Source: an uncultured Clostridia bacterium
GTDB lineage: Bacteria; Bacillota; Clostridia; Lachnospirales; CAG-274
Direction: 5' to 3'
NCBI GenBank assembly: GCA_910579745.1
Contig: CAJTVH010000012.1
Span: forward strand, 1 to 64,000
DNA length: 64,000 nt
Both the position numbers and the translations under genes were made by a program. Every line of letters starts with the position of its first letter. Positions within the stretch are counted from its first letter, which is position 1. Below are positions 10,401-18,623 of the stretch, piece after piece. The notes below the pieces were generated by a model that searched no databases, was not told the origin of the DNA, and worked only from the letters and a program-made list of their open reading frames with translations.

Positions 10401-12355
10401 GATTTTATTATAGAGTTAGACCTAATGCCAGTAAAAACGCCGGTATTATGTTTAAAGACAGTCTTGACGCCGATGGAAGATCATACTTTTTCGGTATTGA
10501 GCCAAACGATACAGCGTCGAGAGGCTATATATACGTTTTAAAAGCGAGAGAGGAAAAAGGCGGAGAATATAAGACGATTAAATCTCTCGAAACCATGCAG
10601 GATGATAAATATTTTATAATTGTTGAGAAGGTAGGAAACAAGCTTAATGTGTACAGAACCATAGGAGATAATAGGAACGAGGATTTTTATAAAACAAAAG
10701 AACTTTTAGCCGAAACAGAGGTTTCTATGGGCGACGAGTATTATATGGGATTTGCCGCTACCAGCGGAGTTCCCGACATAGGCTGGACCGTTATAGAAAG
10801 CGTTAATAAAGAAATTTCGGGTTCTTATATATGGAATATGGATTATGGTCTTGACTGGTGGTGGCAGTATCCGGAGAATGAGAGTCTTGTTCCTGGATGG
10901 ACAACTGAGAGTATCGGAGGAAATGATACGGGTAAAATGGTTATTTCCACTGATTCAGATTATACAGTTAAAGGAAATATAATAAGAGAATACAGACTTG
11001 ATAGCGGAGCTGTCGAAGGTGGATTTGATATTTTTATTACCGGTGAGAAACCGTTAATTAGTTTAAATCTTCAGACAGAATCGGGTCAAGTGTATAATGT
11101 TGAGTTTAACAGCGATAATATCGTTAGTGTATGTGATAATGTGTTTAAAATAGGGGATGAGGATTTCCAATACTCACGTTCTAACTGGTATAAGGTTAAG
11201 ATAATTTCTGAGATTGGATCAGGCAGTGCCGATATAACACTTTGTGATTCTGATGGTAATGTTATAAGCGAGTTAAATAATATATCAGCTAAACCTTTTA
11301 CAAACTTAAAGACTGTTTATAACAAAAATATCCCCGTTAAACAGGGCTTCTTTATTAGTCCCGCCGCTAATTCGCAGGGCGTGTATTATATAGATAACGC
11401 ATATGTGTCATTATTGAACGAGAGGGGCAGTCTCAGAGTCGCTATCTCCGCCGCTGAGAAACTTAAAGAAAGTGATTACAGCGCTAAAACATGGCTTATT
11501 TTCACAGAGGCTTTAAAAAAGGCGAAAGAGGTTTTGGCGAAAGAGGAAGCGTCATCAGAAGAGATTGCGGCGGCGAGAGAAGAACTCACAGGAGCTATAG
11601 CCGCTCTTGAGCCTATACAGGGAGATATTCCAATAGAAACGAAGTTTTGGAATTTTAGTGAGGATAGATTTACATCGTTATCAGCCAATCTTAACGGAAC
11701 CAATACGGTTGACGGACTTACATTAATTTTTGATTCTAAATCATCGATTGACGATAAATCATTAACTTTCAGTGACGGAACATCATTTACAAAGCGTTTG
11801 AAAGCTGGTGGAAGCGGAAGTTTAACCTCAAAATGTTTTAAATTCACGGTTCCGGGAAAGGCAGTTATTAAAGTATACGCTACCTCCGCGAACAGTACGA
11901 CAAGAAGACTGGCTATAACGGATGGAACAAATGAGCAAGTATACGAATTGACAGGCGCCGCGGATAAGGTTGCCGAATATACTTATGATGGTTCAGAGCC
12001 AAAGGAAATTACAGTTTATGGAAAAGATGGTCTTAACTATTGCGGCATCTCGTATACATCTTACGCAAGCGTTAATAAAACCACAAGAATTACCGAATAT
12101 GACAAGGCAGCGGGAATCGCTAAAATATATAACGGAACCGCTAATTTAAAGAATGCTATTATTGGTATTGTTGTAACAGACAACAATGGGAAGGTTGTTG
12201 AGTTTAAAAAGAAAGATGTAGCTATTACGGCGCCTCTGGAAGAAGAGCAGGCTGTTGAAGTAGGTGTAGCTTCTGAGAGCGGAAATGTTAAATTGTTCCT
12301 TTGGGAGAGTCTTGATACAATGAAACCGTTAGGAGATTCTTTTAAAGTTGAATAA
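7487..12355 (+). CDS. Large secreted multidomain pectate lyase (PL1 family)
   Basis: A 1622-residue exported enzyme predicted to cleave polygalacturonate by beta-elimination. Residues 1-26 form a signal peptide ending SVFA. A PL1 right-handed beta-helix follows (about 43-460) with IIDHCSVSWGTDE, the calcium-site region, and SRNPKIG, which holds the likely catalytic arginine. At 498-540 is an Asp-rich thrombospondin-3/EF-like calcium segment (DSDKDGIPDVWED). Then come beta-sandwich and Ig-like parts (about 560-1310), a helical FIVAR-type segment (about 1317-1380) and a C-terminal beta-sandwich that may bind carbohydrate (about 1384-1520). No sortase motif, SLH or dockerin pair is seen. ATG 7487 was chosen because GGGAGG lies 8 bases upstream; ATG 7481 is the alternative. 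It has its own promoter and terminator and shares its design with the lyase at 57221. Confidence 0.88.
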   Translation: MLRKIAALFISATMALGSFQINSVFADEASSEKLSEVKTVGKIVAFPGAEGGGMYATGARGAFYDGEQIEIYHVTNLNDSGAGSFRDAVSKGNRIIVFDVSGYIDLKSNINVGGKGGNLTILGQTAPGDGICFRGNNIKVSGENIILRYLRFRVGDKKLDESGKLVDTATQDGLEVVDDTKNVIIDHCSVSWGTDENLAAYAVKDVTIQNSIISEALNQSIHDKGEHSYAAIWGGVNLTVHHNLIATHKSRNPKIGTSETTAMTAGYKDSDTVVDIRNNVIYNWGDKAGYGAENGAVVNIINNYYKSGPSTPDDGSVNRNKRARIFEYSVGQKYQKDWSGKVYANGNYIYTDDTDSEGAKQAAEAVNANNYQSETGVYKDPKFPNMIKEDLKEPNLTYYKDYPIVTADAQTAYDYVLKNAGATLPKRDKIDERVINNVKERTAPNTNNEEGATAPNGGKKSFGLVDSPVDTIPKGEESYYDDRGYPNFIKEERGVDFDSDKDGIPDVWEDKAGLDKNNPHDSLNIGPNGYTWLEIYSETIGKNEINESIHINSVDTLGGKSQAKIGFTFNDTNNIKTVEFYSNGELVGNIDSFSEGAVPSEYTVTLPSGENYVTLKRINSDGTYAFSNTEVVYVYEGQYTGTDFEVTSEDGAVVLESGGNFCMYSSDGKTASATKNGVTEDFNFAADVSKISNLTEGAQTGVLISSGDKFIKVYRTYENKKLVLKADKNGVISEIATIGSVAADPYKASMIKVSKVGDDIIIQTGNSSATLLEAIKASYSNDFGSGNLSVSAYTTASAGKETSSIFRNIKFVDSSQITNPKIKVQNIENNQKLSFNEDVLVKVTPDPKAEVNEIAVFLGNNIIKDIFYEEGIKEEKDITIPISFSNVAEGELKVVCFDKNLGQSQDIAGQVVVSADITPWEIVNIGCTESDIPSYVQGTKDYTYKLYAPDGNISGASDKYGYMYQKVNDNMRFYYRVRPNASKNAGIMFKDSLDADGRSYFFGIEPNDTASRGYIYVLKAREEKGGEYKTIKSLETMQDDKYFIIVEKVGNKLNVYRTIGDNRNEDFYKTKELLAETEVSMGDEYYMGFAATSGVPDIGWTVIESVNKEISGSYIWNMDYGLDWWWQYPENESLVPGWTTESIGGNDTGKMVISTDSDYTVKGNIIREYRLDSGAVEGGFDIFITGEKPLISLNLQTESGQVYNVEFNSDNIVSVCDNVFKIGDEDFQYSRSNWYKVKIISEIGSGSADITLCDSDGNVISELNNISAKPFTNLKTVYNKNIPVKQGFFISPAANSQGVYYIDNAYVSLLNERGSLRVAISAAEKLKESDYSAKTWLIFTEALKKAKEVLAKEEASSEEIAAAREELTGAIAALEPIQGDIPIETKFWNFSEDRFTSLSANLNGTNTVDGLTLIFDSKSSIDDKSLTFSDGTSFTKRLKAGGSGSLTSKCFKFTVPGKAVIKVYATSANSTTRRLAITDGTNEQVYELTGAADKVAEYTYDGSEPKEITVYGKDGLNYCGISYTSYASVNKTTRITEYDKAAGIAKIYNGTANLKNAIIGIVVTDNNGKVVEFKKKDVAITAPLEEEQAVEVGVASESGNVKLFLWESLDTMKPLGDSFKVE

Positions 12356-12363
12356 AATATATT

Positions 12364-12422
12364 AAACGGCAAAAAAACGACTTATTCTTTTAATTAAGAA
12401 TAAGTCGTTTTTTTGCTGTTTA
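12364..12422 (+). terminator. Strong Rho-independent terminator after pectate lyase
   Basis: A near-perfect hairpin: AAACGGCAAAAAAACGACTT paired with the complementary arm ending GTCGTTTTTTTGCTGTTT, loop around TTAATT at 12389-12396. The A- and T-rich arms make it potentially bidirectional. It isolates the lyase gene from the sporulation operon. The following 175 bases hold no gene and no clear sigma-E promoter that I could recognise. Confidence 0.9.
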
Positions 12423-12598
12423 AAACATATTGTTATTGTTCTAAAAAAAAAATATTAAAATATAATTTATATTACAAGGGCTGTTACAGCCTTAGAGTAT
12501 AAGTATTCTCATTTCATAAAAATAGTTATAACGGACGATGTTAATAACGTATTTAAAAAGGTACGTTAAAAAATACTTTTTGAGAAGGGGGACTTTTT

Positions 12599-13546
12599 AT
12601 GAAGTCTTTTAAAAAATTTATTATAGGATATATGTGGGGGAAAATAAAAAAAATATTTGAGGATATTGACGATGAGATTTTTGAAAGTGCCGAGGAAATA
12701 AGAATACGACTTAATAAGCCTTTATATATACGAGCGGGAACAAATGAGAGGTTTTTAAATGAAAAGGGATTTTCAGATATACATATGGCTTATACGCCGA
12801 CAAGAGATGATATAAACGGAATTATGGAACTTATCAGCGGTTTTTCAGTTTACGCTTTTGAGGAAGAAATAAAGCGAGGGTTTATTCCTCTTCCTAAGGG
12901 TGTGAGGGTTGGGATATGTGGCAAGGCGGTTCTTGAAGATGGACAAGTTAAAACGATTAAAAATATCTCAGGATTTAATTTCAGGATACCCAAAGAAATT
13001 ATTGGGTGCAGTGAGAAAATTATTGATTTTATAACATATCCTAAAATTTTTCATACCCTTATTGTGTCTCCTCCTTGTTGTGGAAAAACAACTTTATTAA
13101 GAGATATTATAAAGAATTTAAGTGATGGAATGGACGGAAAGTTTGATGGTGTAAATATCGGAGTAGCCGATGAGCGTTCGGAGATAGCGGGTACTTTTTT
13201 GGGAAATCAGGAAAACGACCTTGGAAATAGAACCGACGTTATTGACGGGGGGAAAAAAGAACAGTCAATTTACATGCTTTTGAGAGCAATGGCGCCTCAG
13301 GTAATCGCTTTCGACGAAATCGGAAACGCCGGTGAGGTACAAGCTGTATGCGATGCTGCGAACTCAGGTGTGAAGATTATTTGTACAATTCATTCGGAGG
13401 ATATTAATGATTTGCGTACAAGATTTATTTTTAAGGAAATGGAAAAAAGAAATATTTTTGAAAGATATATTGTTTTAAGCGGTAAAAACGGAGCGGGCAC
13501 CATTGAGGGAGTTTATGACAGGGATTTTAGGAAAATAATAAAATGA
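12599..13546 (+). CDS. spoIIIAA: Stage III sporulation protein AA, ATPase
   Basis: A 315-residue cytoplasmic ATPase of the secretion-ATPase type, part of the SpoIIIA-SpoIIQ channel linking mother cell and forespore. Walker A is PPCCGKT at 158-164, Walker B is in VIAFDEIGN, and the family region AVCDAANSGVKIICTIHSED follows. It begins at an ATG after AGAAGGGGGAC. First gene of the eight-gene spoIIIA operon; the 48-base gap to spoIIIAB has no terminator. In Bacillus this operon is sigma-E dependent; I could not point to a clear sigma-E promoter here. Confidence 0.95.
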   Translation: MKSFKKFIIGYMWGKIKKIFEDIDDEIFESAEEIRIRLNKPLYIRAGTNERFLNEKGFSDIHMAYTPTRDDINGIMELISGFSVYAFEEEIKRGFIPLPKGVRVGICGKAVLEDGQVKTIKNISGFNFRIPKEIIGCSEKIIDFITYPKIFHTLIVSPPCCGKTTLLRDIIKNLSDGMDGKFDGVNIGVADERSEIAGTFLGNQENDLGNRTDVIDGGKKEQSIYMLLRAMAPQVIAFDEIGNAGEVQAVCDAANSGVKIICTIHSEDINDLRTRFIFKEMEKRNIFERYIVLSGKNGAGTIEGVYDRDFRKIIK

Positions 13547-13594
13547 CTGTTATGAGGTTTTTAGACATTTTAACTTATGAAAGGAGACAAAAAA

Positions 13595-14113
13595 ATGATT
13601 CTAAAAATACTTGGAGGAGTTTTTATTATGATTTCAAGCTGTGTGCTTGGGGTTTATTATTCTTTTAAAACGGAATATAGAATTAACGACCTGTTTGAAA
13701 TGAAAAAAGCTCTTACTATGCTTATTTCGGAAATTGAGTTTAATTTATCACCGCTTGCCGAGGCTATGGGCAATATTTCATTTAAAGCGGGAATTCCCGT
13801 AAGTAAAATCTTTTCAGAATTCTCAAAAAAACTTGGATCTGACGGAAATTCAGCTTTTGAGGTATGGAAGAGCGTTTTAAAGAAAGAAGCTGTTTATACG
13901 TATTTTGCCAGCGAGGATATAGAAGCTTTTATTTCTTTTGGGCAATCTTTAGGGTTTCTTGACAGACAGCAGCAACACAATAATATAAAAATGGCTATTT
14001 CTTATATTGAGAATAAAATTCCGGAATTATTGGAGAAATCAAAAAGCAATAAAAAAATGTGCAGGAGCCTTGGCGTTTTTGGCGGCGCCGCGGTTATGGT
14101 TATTCTTTTTTAG
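13595..14113 (+). CDS. spoIIIAB: Stage III sporulation protein AB
   Basis: A 172-residue membrane protein with a hydrophobic helix at each end (ILGGVFIMISSCVLGVYY and LGVFGGAAVMVILF) around a helical soluble part that resembles GspF-type folds. ATG 13595 is preferred to ATG 13577 because AAGGAGA lies 9 bases before it and the upstream ATG overlaps that site. It is part of the feeding-tube complex at the engulfing membrane. spoIIIAC starts 12 bases after its stop. Confidence 0.92.
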   Translation: MILKILGGVFIMISSCVLGVYYSFKTEYRINDLFEMKKALTMLISEIEFNLSPLAEAMGNISFKAGIPVSKIFSEFSKKLGSDGNSAFEVWKSVLKKEAVYTYFASEDIEAFISFGQSLGFLDRQQQHNNIKMAISYIENKIPELLEKSKSNKKMCRSLGVFGGAAVMVILF

Positions 14114-14125
14114 GGGGCGCTTATT

Positions 14126-14323
14126 ATGGATATTACGGTTGTTTTTCAAATAGCGGCGGTTGGTATTTTAGTTGCCGTGTTAAATCAAGTACTTATTCGA
14201 GCGGGACGCGAGGAGCTTGCAATGATGACAACGCTTGCTGGTCTTGTGGTTGTTTTATTTTGGATAATTCAATACATAAGCACTCTTTTTGAGACGGTGC
14301 AGACTTTGTTTCAGCTTAGTTGA
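14126..14323 (+). CDS. spoIIIAC: Stage III sporulation protein AC
   Basis: A 65-residue protein with two predicted membrane helices (VFQIAAVGILVAVLNQVL and MMTTLAGLVVVLFWIIQYI), the usual size and shape for SpoIIIAC. The conserved middle part RAGREELA lies between the helices. The start follows GGGGGCG. It is adjacent to spoIIIAD, with which it shares similarity. It is thought to form part of the membrane platform of the SpoIIIA channel. Confidence 0.93.
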   Translation: MDITVVFQIAAVGILVAVLNQVLIRAGREELAMMTTLAGLVVVLFWIIQYISTLFETVQTLFQLS

Positions 14324-14348
14324 ATTACCATTTAGGTCGGGTGATTTT

Positions 14349-14735
14349 ATGGATATTGTTCAAATTGCGGTGATTGGAATTATTGGTATGATTTTATCTC
14401 TTATTCTAAAGAAAGAAAATTCTGGTATGTCGGTTATTATCGGTATTGTTGTCGGAATTATAATTTTTATGGGAGTTTTACCTAAAATTGAGGCGGTTAT
14501 TCAAATGCTGTATAAAATAGTCTCAAAAAGTGAGGTGGATATTAAATACATAGATGTAATTCTTAAAATTATCGGAATTTCATATATTTCTCAATTTGCC
14601 TCTCAGGTATGTTCTGACGCCGGAGAAGGAGCTATCGCCTCAAAAATAGAATTTGCGGGGAAGGTTATTATTATTGTTATTTCCGCTCCTGTGTTAATGG
14701 GGCTTATTGAGATGATTTTAAATCTTATGCCATAA
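14349..14735 (+). CDS. spoIIIAD: Stage III sporulation protein AD
   Basis: A 128-residue protein with four predicted membrane segments, starting MDIVQIAVIGIIG, which parallels the start of SpoIIIAC. The start is placed at ATG 14349, after GGTCGGGTGA; a longer reading from 14289 overlaps spoIIIAC and has no ribosome binding site. The conserved KIIGISYISQFASQVCSDAG region is typical. Unlike the compact operon in Bacillus, 247 bases separate it from spoIIIAE. Confidence 0.92.
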   Translation: MDIVQIAVIGIIGMILSLILKKENSGMSVIIGIVVGIIIFMGVLPKIEAVIQMLYKIVSKSEVDIKYIDVILKIIGISYISQFASQVCSDAGEGAIASKIEFAGKVIIIVISAPVLMGLIEMILNLMP

Positions 14736-14982
14736 ATACAATTTTATAGTGATTTATAAAATTTTTATGGAAAAATAACAAACCTGTTCGATAATCTATA
14801 GCGAGACAATAAAAGAATGAACAAATCAATTTTAATAAAACTAATATATCAAGAAATTCTTTTAATGCTTCTCGTTAGAAAATTCGCGAATTACCATAAA
14901 CATTGAGAATGAACAAAAGATTTTCAAGGTGTTTTACTATTAATTTACTATATTGGGTAATTTTATTATGGAGTGATTACAA
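14736..14982. other. Non-coding gap inside the spoIIIA operon
   Basis: No gene is seen in 247 bases between spoIIIAD and spoIIIAE. The stretch 14808-14900 shares order and several words with 21867-21962 upstream of purM, including an exact 15-base word ATATATCAAGAAATT and flanking AATAAAAGAAT. No terminator with a T tract is visible, so readthrough is plausible. Confidence 0.4.
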
Positions 14983-16110
14983 ATGAGAAAAATTTTTATC
15001 GGCGTTTTTATTTTTTTTATTTTTACCAGTATATATAAGGTATCAGCTGAAGACGAAATTTCTGTAAATCAATATTTTGACCAGGAAAATTTTAGGGATA
15101 TAAACGAGATTTTTCAAAAAAGTCAATATGGAAATGATTTTGACATTTTAAAAACGGCGGAGGATTTTATTTCAGGAAAAGTTGAACTTTCTCCTACGGC
15201 TGTTTTTGAATACTTTATTAAAAATGTTTTCAATGAGGTTTTTGAAAATATAAGTCTTATAAGAAATATAATTATTATTTGTGTTTTAAGCGCGGTTATA
15301 AAAAATTTCGCCGGCTCTCTTAAAAATAAAGAAACAGGTGAACTTGCTTTTTATATTACTTATATTGTAATGGTTATAGCTTTGTTTTCTTCCTTTGCTA
15401 TATGTATATCTATTATGAAAGATACTGTTTTTACAATCGCTGAGCTTATGAAAGCCGCTGTTCCGCTTATAATTGGTCTTCTTATTATGTCAGGCGGGTC
15501 GGCGAGCGCTTATTTGTTCTCATCGGTTATTTTCTCAGCGGCCGAGTTTATTGTGTTTTTTATAGATAACTTTGCCGTTCCCCTGATTATTACAGCGGCT
15601 GTTATGCAAATTTTGAATTGTCTTTCTGAAAAGGAAATTTTGTCAAAATTTACGGAGCTTATTAAAAACTGCGTAAGCTGGGGAGTTAAGGGATGCGCTA
15701 TTATTTTTATGGGTATTTTATCTCTTCAAAGAATGGGAGGTGAAAGCGGAAACGCTATATTTAACAAAACAGCTAAATTCGCTATGAATATGGTGCCTGT
15801 GGTTGGGGATGTATTCTCGGGGACTATTGAGTCTTTTAGAGTTTTTTCTGGAGTTATAAAAACAGGGATTGGTATAGCTTTTATTTTGGGAATTATTATT
15901 TTATGCGCGATTCCTATAATAAAAATTATAGCTATGATTTTTATTTATAAATTTACAGCCTCAATCATACAGCCTGTATGCGATAAAAGAATTGTAAACT
16001 GTATTGATCAGATGAGTAAATACACAGGGGTTATTTTAGGCATTGTTTTTATGGCTGTCGTAGTGTTTATTTTCGCCGCCATAATGGTGATAAGCGTTTC
16101 CGGAGGATGA
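14983..16110 (+). CDS. spoIIIAE: Stage III sporulation protein AE
   Basis: A 375-residue polytopic membrane protein with an N-terminal signal-like helix (IFIGVFIFFIFTSIYKVSA), a short extracytoplasmic part (about 22-85) and about seven more membrane helices. Family-typical stretches include LLIMSGGSASAYLFSSVIF and the C-terminal CDKRIVNCIDQMSKY. It forms part of the SpoIIIA membrane complex. The start ATG 14983 follows TGGAGTGA. spoIIIAF begins 17 bases after its stop. Confidence 0.94.
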   Translation: MRKIFIGVFIFFIFTSIYKVSAEDEISVNQYFDQENFRDINEIFQKSQYGNDFDILKTAEDFISGKVELSPTAVFEYFIKNVFNEVFENISLIRNIIIICVLSAVIKNFAGSLKNKETGELAFYITYIVMVIALFSSFAICISIMKDTVFTIAELMKAAVPLIIGLLIMSGGSASAYLFSSVIFSAAEFIVFFIDNFAVPLIITAAVMQILNCLSEKEILSKFTELIKNCVSWGVKGCAIIFMGILSLQRMGGESGNAIFNKTAKFAMNMVPVVGDVFSGTIESFRVFSGVIKTGIGIAFILGIIILCAIPIIKIIAMIFIYKFTASIIQPVCDKRIVNCIDQMSKYTGVILGIVFMAVVVFIFAAIMVISVSGG

Positions 16111-16126
16111 GGAGGAAATTTTTAAT

Positions 16127-16669
16127 ATGTCTTTTTTATACGATTATGTGAGAAATATCGCTGTATTCATTATTTTTTCCGCTTTTGTGGAAATAATTGT
16201 TCCAAATGAGAAATATAGAGGTTATGTAAAGTCTATTTTTGGTTTTTTTATAATAATAATTATTTTAACTCCTATTTTTAATATTTTTGGCGGAGGCGAG
16301 GCTGTTTTTGATTATGTTGGAAATGAGTTTAACAAAACGATTATGGAGAAAGAGGGTAACTTTTATGACGAGAAGCAAAAAGAGATTATAAGAGAAAATT
16401 TTGTGAAAAATTTAGAGAAACAATCAAAAAAAATTCTTGAAAATCTCTGCGTTGTTCATGACGCTCGGTTTTATTTAAAAGACGATGGTTTTGACATAGA
16501 AAAAGCTGAATTTGTTGTGGAGCCGAAAGAAGAGGCTAAAAACTTTTTCAGAATCGAGAAAATTGAGACTCAAGAGGAAAAAGACAATAAGTTTTTTGAA
16601 AATGTAAAAAAAATAATTTCTGACTTCTATAATCTTCCTTTTGATAATATAAATATAAGGAAACGCTGA
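16127..16669 (+). CDS. spoIIIAF: Stage III sporulation protein AF
   Basis: A 180-residue protein with two N-terminal membrane helices (about 8-28 and 34-55), the motif VPNEKYRGYVK between them, and a soluble domain to the C-terminus, as in SpoIIIAF. The start follows GAGGAGG. Its stop is immediately followed by the degraded hairpin element at 16671, so the 3' end of the gene touches the repeat boundary; the last residues (FDNINIRKR) could have been affected. Confidence 0.92.
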   Translation: MSFLYDYVRNIAVFIIFSAFVEIIVPNEKYRGYVKSIFGFFIIIIILTPIFNIFGGGEAVFDYVGNEFNKTIMEKEGNFYDEKQKEIIRENFVKNLEKQSKKILENLCVVHDARFYLKDDGFDIEKAEFVVEPKEEAKNFFRIEKIETQEEKDNKFFENVKKIISDFYNLPFDNINIRKR

Positions 16670-16670
16670 T

Positions 16671-16815
16671 TAATACATTTTTGAAAACAGGAATATAAAC
16701 CAAAAATTATAGAACGGAAAATTGATTTTTCTTGTATTGGATTTATTTCTTATAATTTTTTGGATATTTGGCGTATATAACTGATAGCTTATGATAGTTT
16801 TCAGATACGCCCTAG
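16671..16815 (+). repeat. Degraded copy of the long-hairpin element
   Basis: The right part (ATAATTTTTTGGATATTTGG, then CGTATATAACTGATAGC and TTTTCAGATACGCCCTAG) is nearly identical to 17105-17186 and 46980-47030. The left part keeps only TTGAAAAC and AAAAATTATA in the right order, so the arms no longer match well. It starts directly after the spoIIIAF stop. Confidence 0.7.
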
Positions 16816-17016
16816 TTTAATAAAGCCGTATAAATTTTTTAGCTATGGAGATTCGTGAAAATTTTAGTGTTTCTCTTGTTATAGTTGTGATTTTATATAA
16901 TTTCAATTATAGATACAGAATTTTCAAATGAGTCGCAGGCGTCTAAAATTTATATGATTTTGTAAAAGATATAAAGCTTTCAGACATGTTTTAATCATTA
17001 TCTCGATGATTTTTAG

Positions 17017-17186
17017 CTAGAGCGTATCTGAAAACTAAAATACGCGCGAAAAATTATAAAAAATAAAACGAAACAGAAAGGCTTTTCTGTTTAATTGAAC
17101 TGTTTTCGTTTATTTTTTATAATTTTTTGGATATTTCTCGTATGTATATAACTGATAGCTTATGATAGTTTTCAGATACGCCCTAG
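17017..17186 (+). repeat. Intact 170-bp long-hairpin (MITE-like) element
   Basis: Terminal inverted repeat: CTAGAGCGTATCTGAAAACT at the left and AGTTTTCAGATACGCCCTAG at the right, one to two mismatches. Inside, AAAAATTATAAAAAATAAAA pairs with TTTATTTTTTATAATTTTT, and a small CAGAAA/TTTTCTG hairpin lies within the long stem. The whole unit can fold on itself. It has no reading frame. It lies 57 bases before spoIIIAG, inside an operon. Close relative at 46878-47035, distant one at 60777-60953. Confidence 0.85.
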
Positions 17187-17242
17187 TTAAAGCGGACGGA
17201 TACTGGCGTTTACTTACAAAAGAGCCAAGGAGATGAACTTAT

Positions 17243-17803
17243 TTGATTTTTTTTAAGGAACTTTTCAGAAACAAGGAAAAAAAGACAGTTTTAAATTTTA
17301 TTACAATGCTTTTAATAGGTGTTGTTCTTATTATTTTAAGTAATTCCTTTTTGAAAAAAAATATCGGAGAGGAGGAAGATTTTTCCGAGAAAAAAAACAC
17401 TGAGATTTTAACAAAGCAAAGCGACTACGCTTCAGAACTTGAGAAAAAGCTTGAAAGCGCTCTTTCTTCCGTTGAGGGAGTCGGAGAGGTTAAAGTTGTT
17501 TTAACTCTTGAGAATACAGGGGAAATAGTAGTAGCTGAAGATAATTCCGTTGACAGAAGCGAAACAAGCGAAGGAAGTTCGGGAGAAAAACGTAAAACAA
17601 ATAATTTGAAAGAGGAAAATAAAAAAATATTGCTTGAAAGCAATAAACCTCTTGTTTTACAGGAAATTAAACCGAAAATCAAAGGAATTGTAATTATAGC
17701 AAAAGGGGGCGGAAGCGCTGCGGTTAAAAATTCAATTATTAAAGCGGTTCAGGCTTTATTAAATATTGAGGCAAATAAAATAGAAGTTCTTAAAATGAAG
17801 TAG
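17243..17803 (+). CDS. spoIIIAG: Stage III sporulation protein AG
   Basis: A 186-residue protein with a short cytoplasmic N-terminus, one membrane helix (about 16-36) and an extracytoplasmic YscJ/FliF-like domain, the ring-forming subunit of the SpoIIIA channel. Family features include SALSSVEGVGEVKVVLTLE and the C-terminal GIVIIAKGGGSAAVK. The start is TTG 17243, about 9 bases after AAGGAG; the nearby ATG 17233 runs into a stop after seven codons. The 573-base gap before it contains two hairpin elements, which could weaken its cotranscription with spoIIIAF. Confidence 0.93.
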   Translation: MIFFKELFRNKEKKTVLNFITMLLIGVVLIILSNSFLKKNIGEEEDFSEKKNTEILTKQSDYASELEKKLESALSSVEGVGEVKVVLTLENTGEIVVAEDNSVDRSETSEGSSGEKRKTNNLKEENKKILLESNKPLVLQEIKPKIKGIVIIAKGGGSAAVKNSIIKAVQALLNIEANKIEVLKMK

Positions 17804-17815
17804 GAGGTAAATTAT

Positions 17816-18499
17816 ATGTTTGTTATAAAAAGAAATCAAATTATTATTACGGCTTTGGTTGTTATGATTGCCGCGGCTGGCTATTTGAATTACATAGACT
17901 CAACTCCGGCCGAGCCGAGCGAGGTTGTCGTTAATGACGAGGGCGATATTATGGGGATTGTTCCTGACGGGGAACTTGCCGCCGTAAACGGAGACGGCGG
18001 TTCTGACGACGCTTCTTTAACCGCCGAGAATGAAAGCGAGATAAGTACGTCTGATAAATCCGCCCAGGAGGAGAACAGCGAGCTTTCGGCGGCCGCTAAT
18101 AACGACGAGGCCGGCGCCGCTGTATTTGTAAATACGTCAAACGATTCTTCTTATTTTATACAGGCTAAGCTTGACAGAGAGCAGGCGAGAGCTAAGCAAA
18201 AGGATATTTTAACCGAAATGATTAACAACAATAATTTGGAACAAGATAAAAAATCCGAATGCGCCAACGCTATGCTTGAGATTCAACAGAGAATTGAAAA
18301 GGAAACAGCCGCTGAGGCGATGATTGAGTCAAAAGGTTTTGACGAGGTGTATGTGAGAATAGATGACGAGACGGTTGATGTTGTTGTTAATAAAGAGAAA
18401 TTAACCGATTCGGAAATCGCTCAAATTGAGGATATTATTAAAAGAAAAACAGGTGTCACAGCGGACAAAATAAGAATAAACCCTATGAAGAAAAATTAA
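17816..18499 (+). CDS. spoIIIAH: Stage III sporulation protein AH
   Basis: A 227-residue membrane-anchored protein, one N-terminal helix (about 9-25), an acidic low-complexity linker (about 30-105) and a C-terminal YscJ/FliF-like domain with DREQARAKQKDIL and ALLEI-like helices. In Bacillus it contacts SpoIIQ on the forespore side; spoIIQ is not in this window. The start follows AGGAGG, 12 bases after spoIIIAG. It ends the operon before a strong terminator. Confidence 0.93.
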   Translation: MFVIKRNQIIITALVVMIAAAGYLNYIDSTPAEPSEVVVNDEGDIMGIVPDGELAAVNGDGGSDDASLTAENESEISTSDKSAQEENSELSAAANNDEAGAAVFVNTSNDSSYFIQAKLDREQARAKQKDILTEMINNNNLEQDKKSECANAMLEIQQRIEKETAAEAMIESKGFDEVYVRIDDETVDVVVNKEKLTDSEIAQIEDIIKRKTGVTADKIRINPMKKN

Positions 18500-18577
18500 G
18501 GTTATAATTTATAAATAAAAAATAATATTGATGCTTTTATAAATAAAATGGAATTGCTGTAGCGTTAATCAATATTT

Positions 18578-18623
18578 TAAAATCCCCTTAAAACTGAGTC
18601 TTTGTAGCTTTAAGGGGATTTTA
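18578..18623 (+). terminator. Terminator of the spoIIIA operon
   Basis: Perfect 15-bp stem: TAAAATCCCCTTAAA at 18578-18592 and TTTAAGGGGATTTTA at 18609-18623, 16-base loop. It lies about 80 bases after the spoIIIAH stop and has a partial T run. Confidence 0.88.

Noticed and set aside
12423..12598. Sigma-E promoter for spoIIIAA
   Set aside because: No pair of -35 and -10 words with correct spacing could be defended, although sigma-E control is expected from the family.
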